From Deinococcus sp. (GTDB taxonomy: Bacteria; Deinococcota; Deinococci; Deinococcales; Deinococcaceae), in the NCBI RefSeq assembly GCF_018260555.1, contig NZ_JAGLBB010000113.1, positions 1 to 5,161 on the forward strand: a stretch of DNA of 5,161 nt. The letters run 5' to 3'. Both the position numbers and the translations under genes were made by a program. Positions 1-5,161 of this stretch are shown here, in pieces; position 1 is the stretch's first letter, and every line of letters starts with the position of its first letter. The notes under the pieces are model-generated. The model made no database searches. It was given only the letters and a program-made list of their open reading frames with translations, and was not told the origin of the DNA.

Positions 1-137
1 ACCCGCACGCTGACATTCAGGTCAGGCTGGGCGGGGTTCACGATGATGCTCTGCGCGCTGATCTTCGGCGCGGCGGAAGCGGTGCTGATCTGGGCGACGG
101 TTCCGAGGGCCAGCAGGGCAGTCAGGGTGCTTTTCAT
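1..137 (-). CDS. Secreted protein, N-terminal part only (probable DUF4384 family)
   Basis: The minus strand opens with ATG at 137 and stays open to the window edge, giving 45 codons; the rest of the gene lies to the left. The N-terminus is a clear Sec-type signal peptide: Lys2, a hydrophobic core at about residues 5-15 (LTALLALGTVA), and an Ala-Ser-Ala site near 20-22, so cleavage is likely just after residue 22. The mature start (PKISAQSIIVNPAQPDLNV) resembles, from memory, the beginning of Deinococcus secreted proteins with a DUF4384 domain, sometimes labelled S-layer-like. That domain itself would lie outside the window. Export to the envelope is well supported by the sequence; the family name is an inference from a short stretch. 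No strong Shine-Dalgarno precedes the ATG. A perfect hairpin lies at 153-169 and a decayed gene lies further upstream on the same strand. Confidence 0.75.
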   Translation of the reverse strand, partial: MKSTLTALLALGTVAQISTASAAPKISAQSIIVNPAQPDLNVSVR

Positions 138-152
138 ACAGGTAGTCTGGCG

Positions 153-169
153 CGCCCGCATGACGGGCG
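153..169 (-). repeat. Perfect hairpin upstream of the secreted-protein start
   Basis: CGCCCG (153-158) and CGGGCG (164-169) form a perfect 6-bp GC stem around a 5-nt loop. It sits 15 nt upstream of the ATG at 137. If transcription starts further upstream it would be a leader hairpin in the mRNA of the minus-strand gene. Otherwise it could be an operator or the remains of a terminator. There is no T-tract on either side. In GC-rich DNA such dyads arise easily by chance, so its function is open. Confidence 0.35.
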
Positions 170-244
170 GCTGATTCGGCCTGACGGAAGCGTTCAGAAT
201 TCAGGGGATCGTGAAGAAACCGGAGGATCGGCACAGGCGCAGGC

Positions 245-468
245 TGGAGCGGGTCGGATTCGCCCGGCCGCCCAGATCAGCGCCCACCTGTACTGACCGC
301 CCGGCCACGACCAGCACCGGCTGGCCCGTTTGCGCGTACAGCCAGTGAATGCCGAACACAGTGAAGTCCGCCAGCGCGAGTCCCTGAAGCAGGATCAGTT
401 GAAGGTGATCGGGCAAGACGACCTCCAGCCGGGTCGTGCGGGCGCACACGGGGACCGTCGTCGAAACC
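245..468 (-). pseudogene. Decayed DUF99 (endonuclease dU-like) gene relic
   Basis: Read on the minus strand, pieces of a DUF99 (PF01949, UPF0215) protein occur in the right order but in three frames. Frame 1 gives GFDDGP at 468-451, the family's N-terminal G(F/I)DDGPF motif, preceded by a TAA at 477-475. Frame 2 gives VPVCARTTRLEVVL at 455-414, then HLQLILLQGLALADF and TGQPVLVVAGR within 410-297, matching the family core (about 'LLQGIALAGFN...TGLPVLVV'). Frame 3 gives YRWALIWAAGRIRPA at 292-248, matching the 'KWALIEAAGP' region. Compared with the family's roughly 190 residues, segments are missing between the blocks: about 10 residues before VPV, about 26 between EVVL and DHLQ, and about 17 before YRWALI. 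The usual GFN is DFT. One family member, from Pyrococcus, is reported to cleave DNA at deoxyuridine; this copy cannot make such a protein. A 117-codon frame with a GTG start at 554 covers part of it, but its N- and C-terminal thirds look non-coding. The family comparison is from memory. Confidence 0.6.
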
Positions 469-490
469 GGTGGCTTAAGGGAGCACGTCC

Positions 491-508
491 GCAGGCCAAA
501 GCGCCTGC
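491..508. repeat. 6-bp inverted repeat between the relic and the acetyltransferase
   Basis: GCAGGC (491-496) and GCCTGC (503-508) are perfect inverted repeats separated by 6 nt. They lie between the DUF99 relic and the divergent acetyltransferase gene. No T-run follows on either strand, so a classical intrinsic terminator is not supported. It could be a regulatory dyad or chance. Otherwise I see no gene in 469-567, and no convincing -35/-10 pair for the acetyltransferase gene there. Confidence 0.25.
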
Positions 509-567
509 CAGCCGCACCCGGCCTACGGCACGCTGAGCCATCTGGCGCATTCACCCCTGACCCGCCC

Positions 568-573
568 GGAGGA
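568..573 (+). promoter_or_regulatory. Ribosome binding site of the GNAT gene
   Basis: GGAGGA lies 10 nt before the ATG at 584, a strong Shine-Dalgarno at slightly long spacing. A second AAGGA (579-583) touches the start codon and is too close to act. This site decides the start of the acetyltransferase gene. It also shows that this gene, unlike those downstream, is made from an mRNA with a leader. Confidence 0.7.
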
Positions 574-583
574 CACTGAAGGA

Positions 584-1633
<1,050 letters not shown>

Positions 1634-1671
1634 AGTCCGGTACGTGATCCGTCCCAGCCTGTAAAAGCCGC

Positions 1672-1677
1672 TAGGCT
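1672..1677 (+). promoter_or_regulatory. Candidate -10 element, leaderless promoter of ppx
   Basis: TAGGCT fits TANNNT and ends 7 nt before the ATG at 1685, so transcription would begin at or next to the start codon. No Shine-Dalgarno lies upstream (the bases are GCCTGTC), which fits a leaderless mRNA as is common in Deinococcus. I find no good -35 at 16-19 nt spacing. The hexamer overlaps the right arm of an AGCCT/AGGCT inverted repeat (1656-1660 and 1673-1677), which may be chance. Confidence 0.45.
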
Positions 1678-1684
1678 GCCTGTC

Positions 1685-3211
1685 ATGAGAGTCGCCGTTG
1701 CGGATGTGGGCACGAATTCCAGTCACCTGTTGATTGCCGAGGCGGCGCAGGGGGACGCGGGGGGCTTCCGGGTGCTGGACGCCCTGAAGGACCGCACGCG
1801 GCTGGGCGAGTGCCTGGACGGAGCAGGGAACCTGACACCGGAGGGCGAGGACCGGCTGGCGTCGGCATTGACGCGGTTCCGGGAGCTGGCGTCGGCGGCG
1901 GGCGTGGCCGAGGTGCACGTGTACGCCACGAGTGCGCTGCGTGAGGCGCCGAACGGCGCGGAGGTGGCGGGGCGGATGCTGGCCCGCACGGGGGTGTACC
2001 CGGCGATCATCTCGGGGGAGCGCGAGGGGGAACTGACGTACCTGGGCGCGGCGCACGCGGTCGAGTTGGGTGAGGACAACGTGCTGCTGGACCTGGGGGG
2101 CGGCAGCCTGGAATTCGTGCGGGGGGACGGGCAGGAGCCGCGTGACGTGCTGAGCCTGCCGCTGGGCGGGATTCGCATGACGCGCGCGTTCTTCCGTGCG
2201 GACGTGCCGGGCCGCAAGGAGGTGCAGGCACTCACGGACGCGGTGCGGGCGGCGCTCGCCCCGTACGCGGAGCGGTTCCGGGTGCGGCCCGGCACGCGGG
2301 TGGTGCTGTCGAGCGGAACGGCGGAGGCGGCGGCAGTTGCCATCATGGGGCGGCGCGGGGCGGGCAGTGGGGAGGGGCCGGAGCGCGTGAATGGCGTGAG
2401 TTTCACGGTGGATGAGCTGGGCGCGCTGCTGGAGCACGCGCGGGGCCTGAAGGCGGCGGCCCGGGCGCGCATACCGGGCCTGGAGCGGCGCGCGGATACG
2501 GTCGTGGCGGGGCTGGCAACGCTGCACGCGGCGCTGACGGTGCTGGGCGCGTCCGAGGTGACGGTCAGTGAAGGGGCGCTGCGCGAGGGAATGCTGATCG
2601 AGGAACTGTCGCGGTTTCAGGCGTACCGGTCGGCGCTGAGTGCGCGGCAGCGGAGCGTACTGGCCACCGCGGAGCGTTTCGGGGCGAACCTGTCTCATTC
2701 GCGGCAGGTGGCGGCGCTGTCGCGGGGGCTGCTGGACGCCCTGCACGCGGCGGGTGAACCGGCAGATCGTGAGGACCGCAGCCTGCTGACCGCGGCGGGC
2801 GCGCTGCACGAGGTGGGGCAGATCGTGGCGCAGAGCGCGCACCACATGCATTCGGCGTACCTGATCCGGCACGCGGAATTGCGGGGCTTCAGTCCACGTG
2901 AAATCGAGCTGATGGCGCAGGTCGCCCGCTATCACCGCAAGAGCCCGCCAAAGCCGTCGCATGCGGAGTTCATGGCCCTCAGCGTGCCGGACCGGGCGCG
3001 GGTGACCCGGCTGGCGGCGGTGCTGCGCGTCGCGGACGGCCTGGACCGCTCGCACGCGGGGAGCGCGCGGCTGGGGGCGCTGCGCCGCGCGGCGGACGGC
3101 GGCTGGGAACTGACCGTGTCGGGCGCCACGCCACTGGACCTGGAGGGCGCGCAGGACAAGGCAGACCTGTGGGCGCGGGTGTTCGGGCCGCTCACGCTGC
3201 GCGCCCCCTAA
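1685..3211 (+). CDS. ppx: Exopolyphosphatase, Ppx/GppA family
   Basis: The 508-residue product has the length of long Ppx and GppA proteins (about 500). Ppx removes terminal phosphates from inorganic polyphosphate; GppA relatives hydrolyse pppGpp to ppGpp. The ASKHA-type catalytic part spans about 1-310. Its phosphate-1 loop is DVGTNSSHLLIAE (7-19), followed by ATSALREAPN (81-90) and the ISGEREGELTYLGA region (109-122) that carries the catalytic Glu. Then come the phosphate-2 loop DLGGGSLEF (136-144), LPLGGIRMT (158-166), SSGTAEA (209-215) and SEGALREGML (295-304). The C-terminal HD-like helical domain (about 315-508) keeps GALHEVGQI (372-380), HH at 386-387, RYHRK (415-419) and RVADGLDRSH (448-457). 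Its His-Asp pair is HE, as in E. coli Ppx, so metal catalysis there is unlikely. The ATG at 1685 is chosen because the family motif begins at residue 3 and a -10-like hexamer sits just upstream. Ppx cannot be told from GppA by sequence alone. Confidence 0.92.
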   Translation: MRVAVADVGTNSSHLLIAEAAQGDAGGFRVLDALKDRTRLGECLDGAGNLTPEGEDRLASALTRFRELASAAGVAEVHVYATSALREAPNGAEVAGRMLARTGVYPAIISGEREGELTYLGAAHAVELGEDNVLLDLGGGSLEFVRGDGQEPRDVLSLPLGGIRMTRAFFRADVPGRKEVQALTDAVRAALAPYAERFRVRPGTRVVLSSGTAEAAAVAIMGRRGAGSGEGPERVNGVSFTVDELGALLEHARGLKAAARARIPGLERRADTVVAGLATLHAALTVLGASEVTVSEGALREGMLIEELSRFQAYRSALSARQRSVLATAERFGANLSHSRQVAALSRGLLDALHAAGEPADREDRSLLTAAGALHEVGQIVAQSAHHMHSAYLIRHAELRGFSPREIELMAQVARYHRKSPPKPSHAEFMALSVPDRARVTRLAAVLRVADGLDRSHAGSARLGALRRAADGGWELTVSGATPLDLEGAQDKADLWARVFGPLTLRAP

Positions 3212-3245
3212 TACGGACTGCCGCTCCATTCCGCCACAGTCGGGA

Positions 3246-3320
3246 AGCCACCGCCTGCGGCTCCATACCGCGAAGGGGCGTCTGTTGTTCCTACTCGCAT
3301 CCGCTCGGATTGCTTCAGAA
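3246..3320. repeat. Candidate dispersed intergenic repeat, copy A
   Basis: This stretch between ppx and pdxY has the same order of blocks as 5008-5080. AGCCACCG matches AGCACCGG, CTCCATACCGC matches CTCCATCCCCGC, and CGTCTGTTGTTCCTACTC matches CGTACTTTCTTCTGCTCC. Then a small hairpin (here ATCCG-CT-CGGAT, 3299-3310) is followed by TTG. The two copies are only loosely similar and the arm sequences differ while the hairpin is kept. I recall similar segments in other Deinococcus intergenic regions, but that is memory, not a search. The rest of the gap (3212-3386) holds no gene. Confidence 0.35.
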
Positions 3321-3374
3321 CTGCACCGAATCAATCGCAGTCCCTATGACAGCCCGGCTGACGCGCGGGCCGGG

Positions 3375-3380
3375 TATCCT
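3375..3380 (+). promoter_or_regulatory. Candidate -10 element, leaderless promoter of pdxY
   Basis: TATCCT matches TANNNT and ends 6 nt before the ATG at 3387. The bases between are GCGGGC, with no Shine-Dalgarno, so a leaderless transcript beginning at the start codon is likely. No convincing -35 is seen at normal spacing. The element also helps choose 3387 over an in-frame upstream ATG at 3285. Confidence 0.5.
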
Positions 3381-3386
3381 GCGGGC

Positions 3387-4286
3387 ATGACGGGCACGCC
3401 GCAGAACATCCTGAGCATTCAATCGTGGGTCAGTTTCGGGCACGTGGGGAACGCGGCCGCCGTGTTTCCCCTGCAACGCCTGGGGTTCGAGGTCTGGGCG
3501 ATTCACACGGTGCAGTTCAGTAATCACACCGGGTACGGTGCCTGGACGGGCGCGGTGTTCCCGCCCGAGGCGGTTGCGGACCTGATCGACGGGATCGAGG
3601 CGCGCGGGGTGCTGCCGGAGTGCGGCGCGGTCCTGAGCGGGTACATGGGTAGCGAGGGAACCGTCGCGGCAGTCGTGGACGCCGTGCGGCGCGTGCGGGC
3701 CGCGAACCCGGAGGCGCTGTACGCCTGCGATCCGGTGATGGGCGACGTGGGGCGCGGGGTGTTCGTGCGCCCGGAACTGCCGGAATTGATCGCGTCGCAG
3801 GCTATTGGGGAGGCGGACATCGTGACGCCCAACCACTTCGAGCTGGAACTCCTGACCGGGCGTACCGTGGTCACGCTGGAGCACGCGCTGGAAGCGGCCC
3901 GCGCGCTGCGGGAGCGGATGCGGGCGAGCGGGCCGCGCGTGGTGCTGCTGACCAGCTTGGTCCGCAGCGGCGCGCCCGGCGAGAGCATCGAGACGCTGGT
4001 CGTCACGGATGATGGGGCGTGGCTGTGCCGCACGCCACTGCTGCCGCTGGACCCACCGCGCAACGGCACCGGGGACGCCATTGCGGCGCTGTTCCTGGGG
4101 CATTACCTGAAGAACGCGGCGCTGGGGGCGGGCCGGTCGGCGCAGGCGCTGAGCCTGTCCATGAGCGCCCTGTTCGGCCTGCTGAGCCGCACACACGCCG
4201 CCGGTACGCGCGAGATTCAACTGGTGGCCGCGCAGGATGAGTTCATCAGGCCCACGCGGCTGTTCGAGGCGCAGCAGGTCGGCTAA
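3387..4286 (+). CDS. pdxY: Pyridoxal kinase PdxY
   Basis: The 299-residue product (E. coli PdxY has 287) phosphorylates pyridoxal with ATP to pyridoxal 5'-phosphate in the cytoplasmic vitamin B6 salvage route. It is a ribokinase-fold enzyme of the PdxK/PdxY type throughout. Landmarks are ILSIQSWVSFGHVGNAAAV (8-26), substrate-side TVQFSNHTGYG (41-51), VLSGYMGS (82-89), CDPVMGD (114-120), the nucleotide-side TPNHFELELLTG (147-158), and the anion-hole/catalytic loop NGTGDA (226-231) with Asp230 as the expected base. The usual YGHVG is FGHVG here, a mild change. Near the end, IQLVAAQDEF matches the 'LQVVAAQD' tail of E. coli PdxY. The start at 3387 follows the family N-terminus and the hexamer at 3375. 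The 34 extra residues from the ATG at 3285 do not resemble the family. The gene stands alone, 175 nt after ppx and 142 nt before the next gene, and is probably transcribed from its own promoter. Confidence 0.93.
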   Translation: MTGTPQNILSIQSWVSFGHVGNAAAVFPLQRLGFEVWAIHTVQFSNHTGYGAWTGAVFPPEAVADLIDGIEARGVLPECGAVLSGYMGSEGTVAAVVDAVRRVRAANPEALYACDPVMGDVGRGVFVRPELPELIASQAIGEADIVTPNHFELELLTGRTVVTLEHALEAARALRERMRASGPRVVLLTSLVRSGAPGESIETLVVTDDGAWLCRTPLLPLDPPRNGTGDAIAALFLGHYLKNAALGAGRSAQALSLSMSALFGLLSRTHAAGTREIQLVAAQDEFIRPTRLFEAQQVG

Positions 4287-4308
4287 ACCCCGCCGGGCGG
4301 CCCGCACC

Positions 4309-4327
4309 CCTGCCGGGTCGTGGCAGG
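4309..4327 (+). terminator. Hairpin after pdxY, possible terminator
   Basis: CCTGCC (4309-4314) and GGCAGG (4322-4327) form a perfect 6-bp stem with a 7-nt loop, 22 nt after the pdxY stop codon. Position and stem strength fit a transcription terminator, but no T-run follows (CGGATCAGAT). It could be a T-less GC hairpin or simply an mRNA 3' end structure. A GC palindrome (CCGCC-G-GGCGG) lies just before it at about 4290-4300. Confidence 0.4.
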
Positions 4328-4346
4328 CGGATCAGATGAGGCGGTC

Positions 4347-4370
4347 CTCTGGGGCACGTGAGGGCCAGAG
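4347..4370. repeat. Inverted repeat cluster upstream of the glycine-zipper gene
   Basis: CTCTGG (4347-4352) and CCAGAG (4365-4370) are perfect 6-bp inverted repeats separated by 12 nt. Overlapping them are two interleaved 5-bp pairs: GGCAC (4353-4357) with GTGCC (4375-4379), and GTGAG (4358-4362) with CTCAC (4383-4387). The cluster lies about 45 nt upstream of the candidate -10 at 4416. It could be an operator region or alternative RNA folds of read-through transcript from pdxY. The short arms make chance a real possibility. Confidence 0.3.
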
Positions 4371-4415
4371 CAAAGTGCCTTACTCACCTTCTCATGGGGA
4401 GCCGAGATCGCCGGG

Positions 4416-4421
4416 TAAGAC
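4416..4421 (+). promoter_or_regulatory. Candidate -10 element of the glycine-zipper gene
   Basis: TAAGAC ends 7 nt before the ATG at 4429, the same spacing as at ppx. The sixth base is C, with a T directly after. A GGAGG (4423-4427) is present but only 1 nt from the ATG, too close to serve as a normal Shine-Dalgarno. Leaderless translation therefore fits best. No clear -35 is seen. Confidence 0.4.
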
Positions 4422-4428
4422 TGGAGGC

Positions 4429-4959
4429 ATGAAACACATCATCTTCCCGACCACGGCCGCTGCCGACGCCTTCATCGCCGACCTGCAGTCCCAGGGCGTC
4501 ATCGCGCCGACCATGGGAAGTGCCACCGTGAATCGCCGCACCCCGGTCGCACCGGTCACCGACGGGGCCGAAGGTGGCACCGCCGAGGACGCCGGAGCGG
4601 GCGCCGTGAAGGGCACGGGTGTGGGCGCCGCAGTGGGCGCGGTCGCCGGTGTGCTGGCGACGGGCGCCACCATTGCCACGGGCGGACTGGCCCTGCCGGT
4701 CATCCTGGGCATGACTGCGCTGGGTTCAGGCGTGGGGGCCGCCGTAGGAGCCACGGGCGGCGCGATGGGTGTCGATGAGACCAACAACGTCTACGACGCC
4801 GACGGCGACTACTACGACCGCCTGAACACCACCGCCACGAACGGCGGGCGCACGGTCGCCGTAGACGACAGCGTGCCCAATGACGTGGTCGAGGCCGCCG
4901 CCATCCGTCATGGCGGCGAATACGCCAGCGGAAGCCAGCTCAGCCGCCGCACGGTCTAA
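4429..4959 (+). CDS. Glycine-zipper protein, general-stress-protein-like
   Basis: This gene encodes 176 residues of no certain function. The N-terminus (MKHIIFPTTAAADAFIADLQ) looks like the small alpha/beta domain of general stress protein 17M/YflT-like and DUF1269-like proteins. After an acidic, Gly/Ala-rich linker (about 40-60) comes a hydrophobic region, about 61-114, with two glycine zippers: Gly62-66-70-74 and Gly99-103-107-111. They are joined by LATGATIATGGLALPVILGM. Such paired zippers usually form a membrane-inserted helical hairpin. The C-terminal part (YYDRLNTTATNGGRTVAVDD, 128-147, then a helix ending RHGGEY) matches the 'YYxxGLxxGGxxVxV' tail of the same proteins. There is no signal peptide. 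From the layout I infer a membrane-associated stress protein; binding partners are unknown. The start at 4429 is chosen over an in-frame ATG at 4237, because the extra residues are pdxY codons read out of frame. The gene stands alone. Confidence 0.8.
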   Translation: MKHIIFPTTAAADAFIADLQSQGVIAPTMGSATVNRRTPVAPVTDGAEGGTAEDAGAGAVKGTGVGAAVGAVAGVLATGATIATGGLALPVILGMTALGSGVGAAVGATGGAMGVDETNNVYDADGDYYDRLNTTATNGGRTVAVDDSVPNDVVEAAAIRHGGEYASGSQLSRRTV

Positions 4960-5007
4960 ACCCCCCGCATTCAGTACCTTGAAGCTCACATTGCGAGATT
5001 CTGAGAA

Positions 5008-5080
5008 AGCACCGGAACCTCTCCATCCCCGCTCCAACGTACTTTCTTCTGCTCCGCGCTTCGCGCGGTTGATCTACAAG
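5008..5080. repeat. Candidate dispersed intergenic repeat, copy B
   Basis: This segment after the glycine-zipper gene shares its block order with 3246-3320: an AGCACCGG block, then CTCCATCCCCGC, then CGTACTTTCTTCTGCTC, a hairpin and TTG. The hairpin here is CCGCGC (5054-5059), TTC, GCGCGG (5063-5068), a perfect 6-bp stem. No long T-run follows. It could act as a terminator for the upstream gene or be a small repeat. Nothing coding is seen in 4960-5146. Confidence 0.35.
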
Positions 5081-5082
5081 AT

Positions 5083-5102
5083 AAACTGACATCTTTCAGT
5101 TT
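5083..5102. promoter_or_regulatory. AT-rich perfect dyad, possible operator
   Basis: AAACTGA (5083-5089) and TCAGTTT (5096-5102) are perfect 7-bp inverted repeats around a 6-nt spacer. They lie in a clearly AT-rich island (about 5070-5110) within GC-rich DNA, 44 nt upstream of the possible GTG start at 5147. Size and symmetry suit a dimeric repressor site. A weak terminator for the upstream gene is the other reading, as TT follows the right arm. It does not match the radiation/desiccation response motif of Deinococcus as I remember it. Confidence 0.4.
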
Positions 5103-5134
5103 TAGAAAAGGACGTCCAGCACGGCTTCTGACCT

Positions 5135-5140
5135 CAGAAT
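5135..5140 (+). promoter_or_regulatory. Possible -10 element of the right-edge gene
   Basis: CAGAAT differs from TANNNT only at its first base and ends 6 nt before a GTG at 5147, the same layout as the candidate at pdxY. The bases between are GAGGGT. It is supported only by analogy with the other starts in the window. Confidence 0.25.
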
Positions 5141-5146
5141 GAGGGT

Positions 5147-5161
5147 GTGAAACAGAAGATG
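5147..5161 (+). CDS. Possible start of a gene leaving the window (5 codons)
   Basis: GTG at 5147 opens a frame reading MKQKM up to the last base. The support is positional: a hexamer resembling -10 ends 6 nt upstream, as at pdxY, and an AT-rich promoter-like stretch with a dyad lies before it. The ATG at 5159 is an alternative start in the same frame, and an ATG at 5139 is closed by TGA after two more codons. Five residues allow no family call. Confidence 0.3.

Noticed and set aside
201..554. A 117-codon minus-strand frame with GTG start, as an intact gene
   Set aside because: Only its middle (about residues 34-86) looks like protein. The family's other motifs lie in the two other frames, so it is better read as part of a pseudogene.
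3285..3386. N-terminal extension of PdxY from an upstream ATG
   Set aside because: The extra 34 residues do not resemble PdxY and cover the intergenic hairpin. The ATG at 3387 matches the family N-terminus and the upstream hexamer.
1685..4286. A functional link or operon between ppx and pdxY
   Set aside because: A 175-nt gap, a separate promoter-like element and no shared pathway argue against it. Adjacency alone is not evidence.
3315..4307. A 330-codon minus-strand frame opposite pdxY
   Set aside because: It is antisense to a gene with complete PdxY motifs, and its composition is that of a shadow frame.
4237..4428. N-terminal extension of the glycine-zipper protein
   Set aside because: The extension begins inside pdxY in another frame and is Arg/Ser-rich noise. 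The ATG at 4429 begins a well-formed domain and has a promoter-like hexamer.
4392..4787. A 131-codon Ala/Pro/Thr/Val-rich minus-strand frame that could look like a secreted linker protein
   Set aside because: It is the reverse reading of the Gly/Ala codons of the glycine-zipper gene and has no start signals of its own.

Overview
This window is a high-GC (roughly 65-70% by eye) bacterial chromosome segment. It most likely comes from Deinococcus or a close relative. Three things suggest this. One is a partial secreted protein of a kind I associate with Deinococcus DUF4384 genes. Another is a set of start codons with a TANNN(T/C)-like hexamer only 6-7 nt upstream and no usable Shine-Dalgarno, the pattern of leaderless Deinococcus promoters. 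The third is the family make-up (Ppx/GppA phosphatase, PdxY, tandem GNAT). The genus is inferred, not proven.

Layout. Positions 1-137 (minus) hold the start of a secreted protein that runs off the left edge, with a perfect hairpin just upstream of its start codon. Positions 245-468 (minus) hold what looks like a decayed DUF99/endonuclease-dU gene: its family motifs survive in order but in three reading frames, with internal deletions. Divergent from it, 584-1633 (+) encodes a two-domain GNAT acetyltransferase with a good Shine-Dalgarno. Positions 1685-3211 (+) encode a full-length Ppx/GppA-type exopolyphosphatase. Positions 3387-4286 (+) encode a full-length pyridoxal kinase (PdxY). Positions 4429-4959 (+) encode a small protein with two glycine zippers and the layout of general-stress-protein-like membrane-associated proteins. 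A last gene may begin at a GTG at 5147 and leave the window on the right.

The intergenic spaces are informative. The gap before pdxY and the gap after the glycine-zipper gene each hold a segment with the same order of short blocks ending in a small hairpin, possibly diverged copies of one dispersed repeat. The gap after pdxY holds a terminator-like hairpin and further inverted repeats. The last 80 bases are AT-rich and hold a perfect 7-bp dyad upstream of the putative last gene.

The genes do not form an obvious pathway or single operon. Each of the three plus-strand genes after the acetyltransferase seems to have its own promoter. Polyphosphate or (p)ppGpp turnover, vitamin B6 salvage and a stress-like envelope protein are ordinary chromosomal functions. 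I see no mobile element, CRISPR array, RNA gene or defence system, and no convincing new multi-gene system. The best leads are the DUF99 relic, the repeated intergenic element and the glycine-zipper protein.
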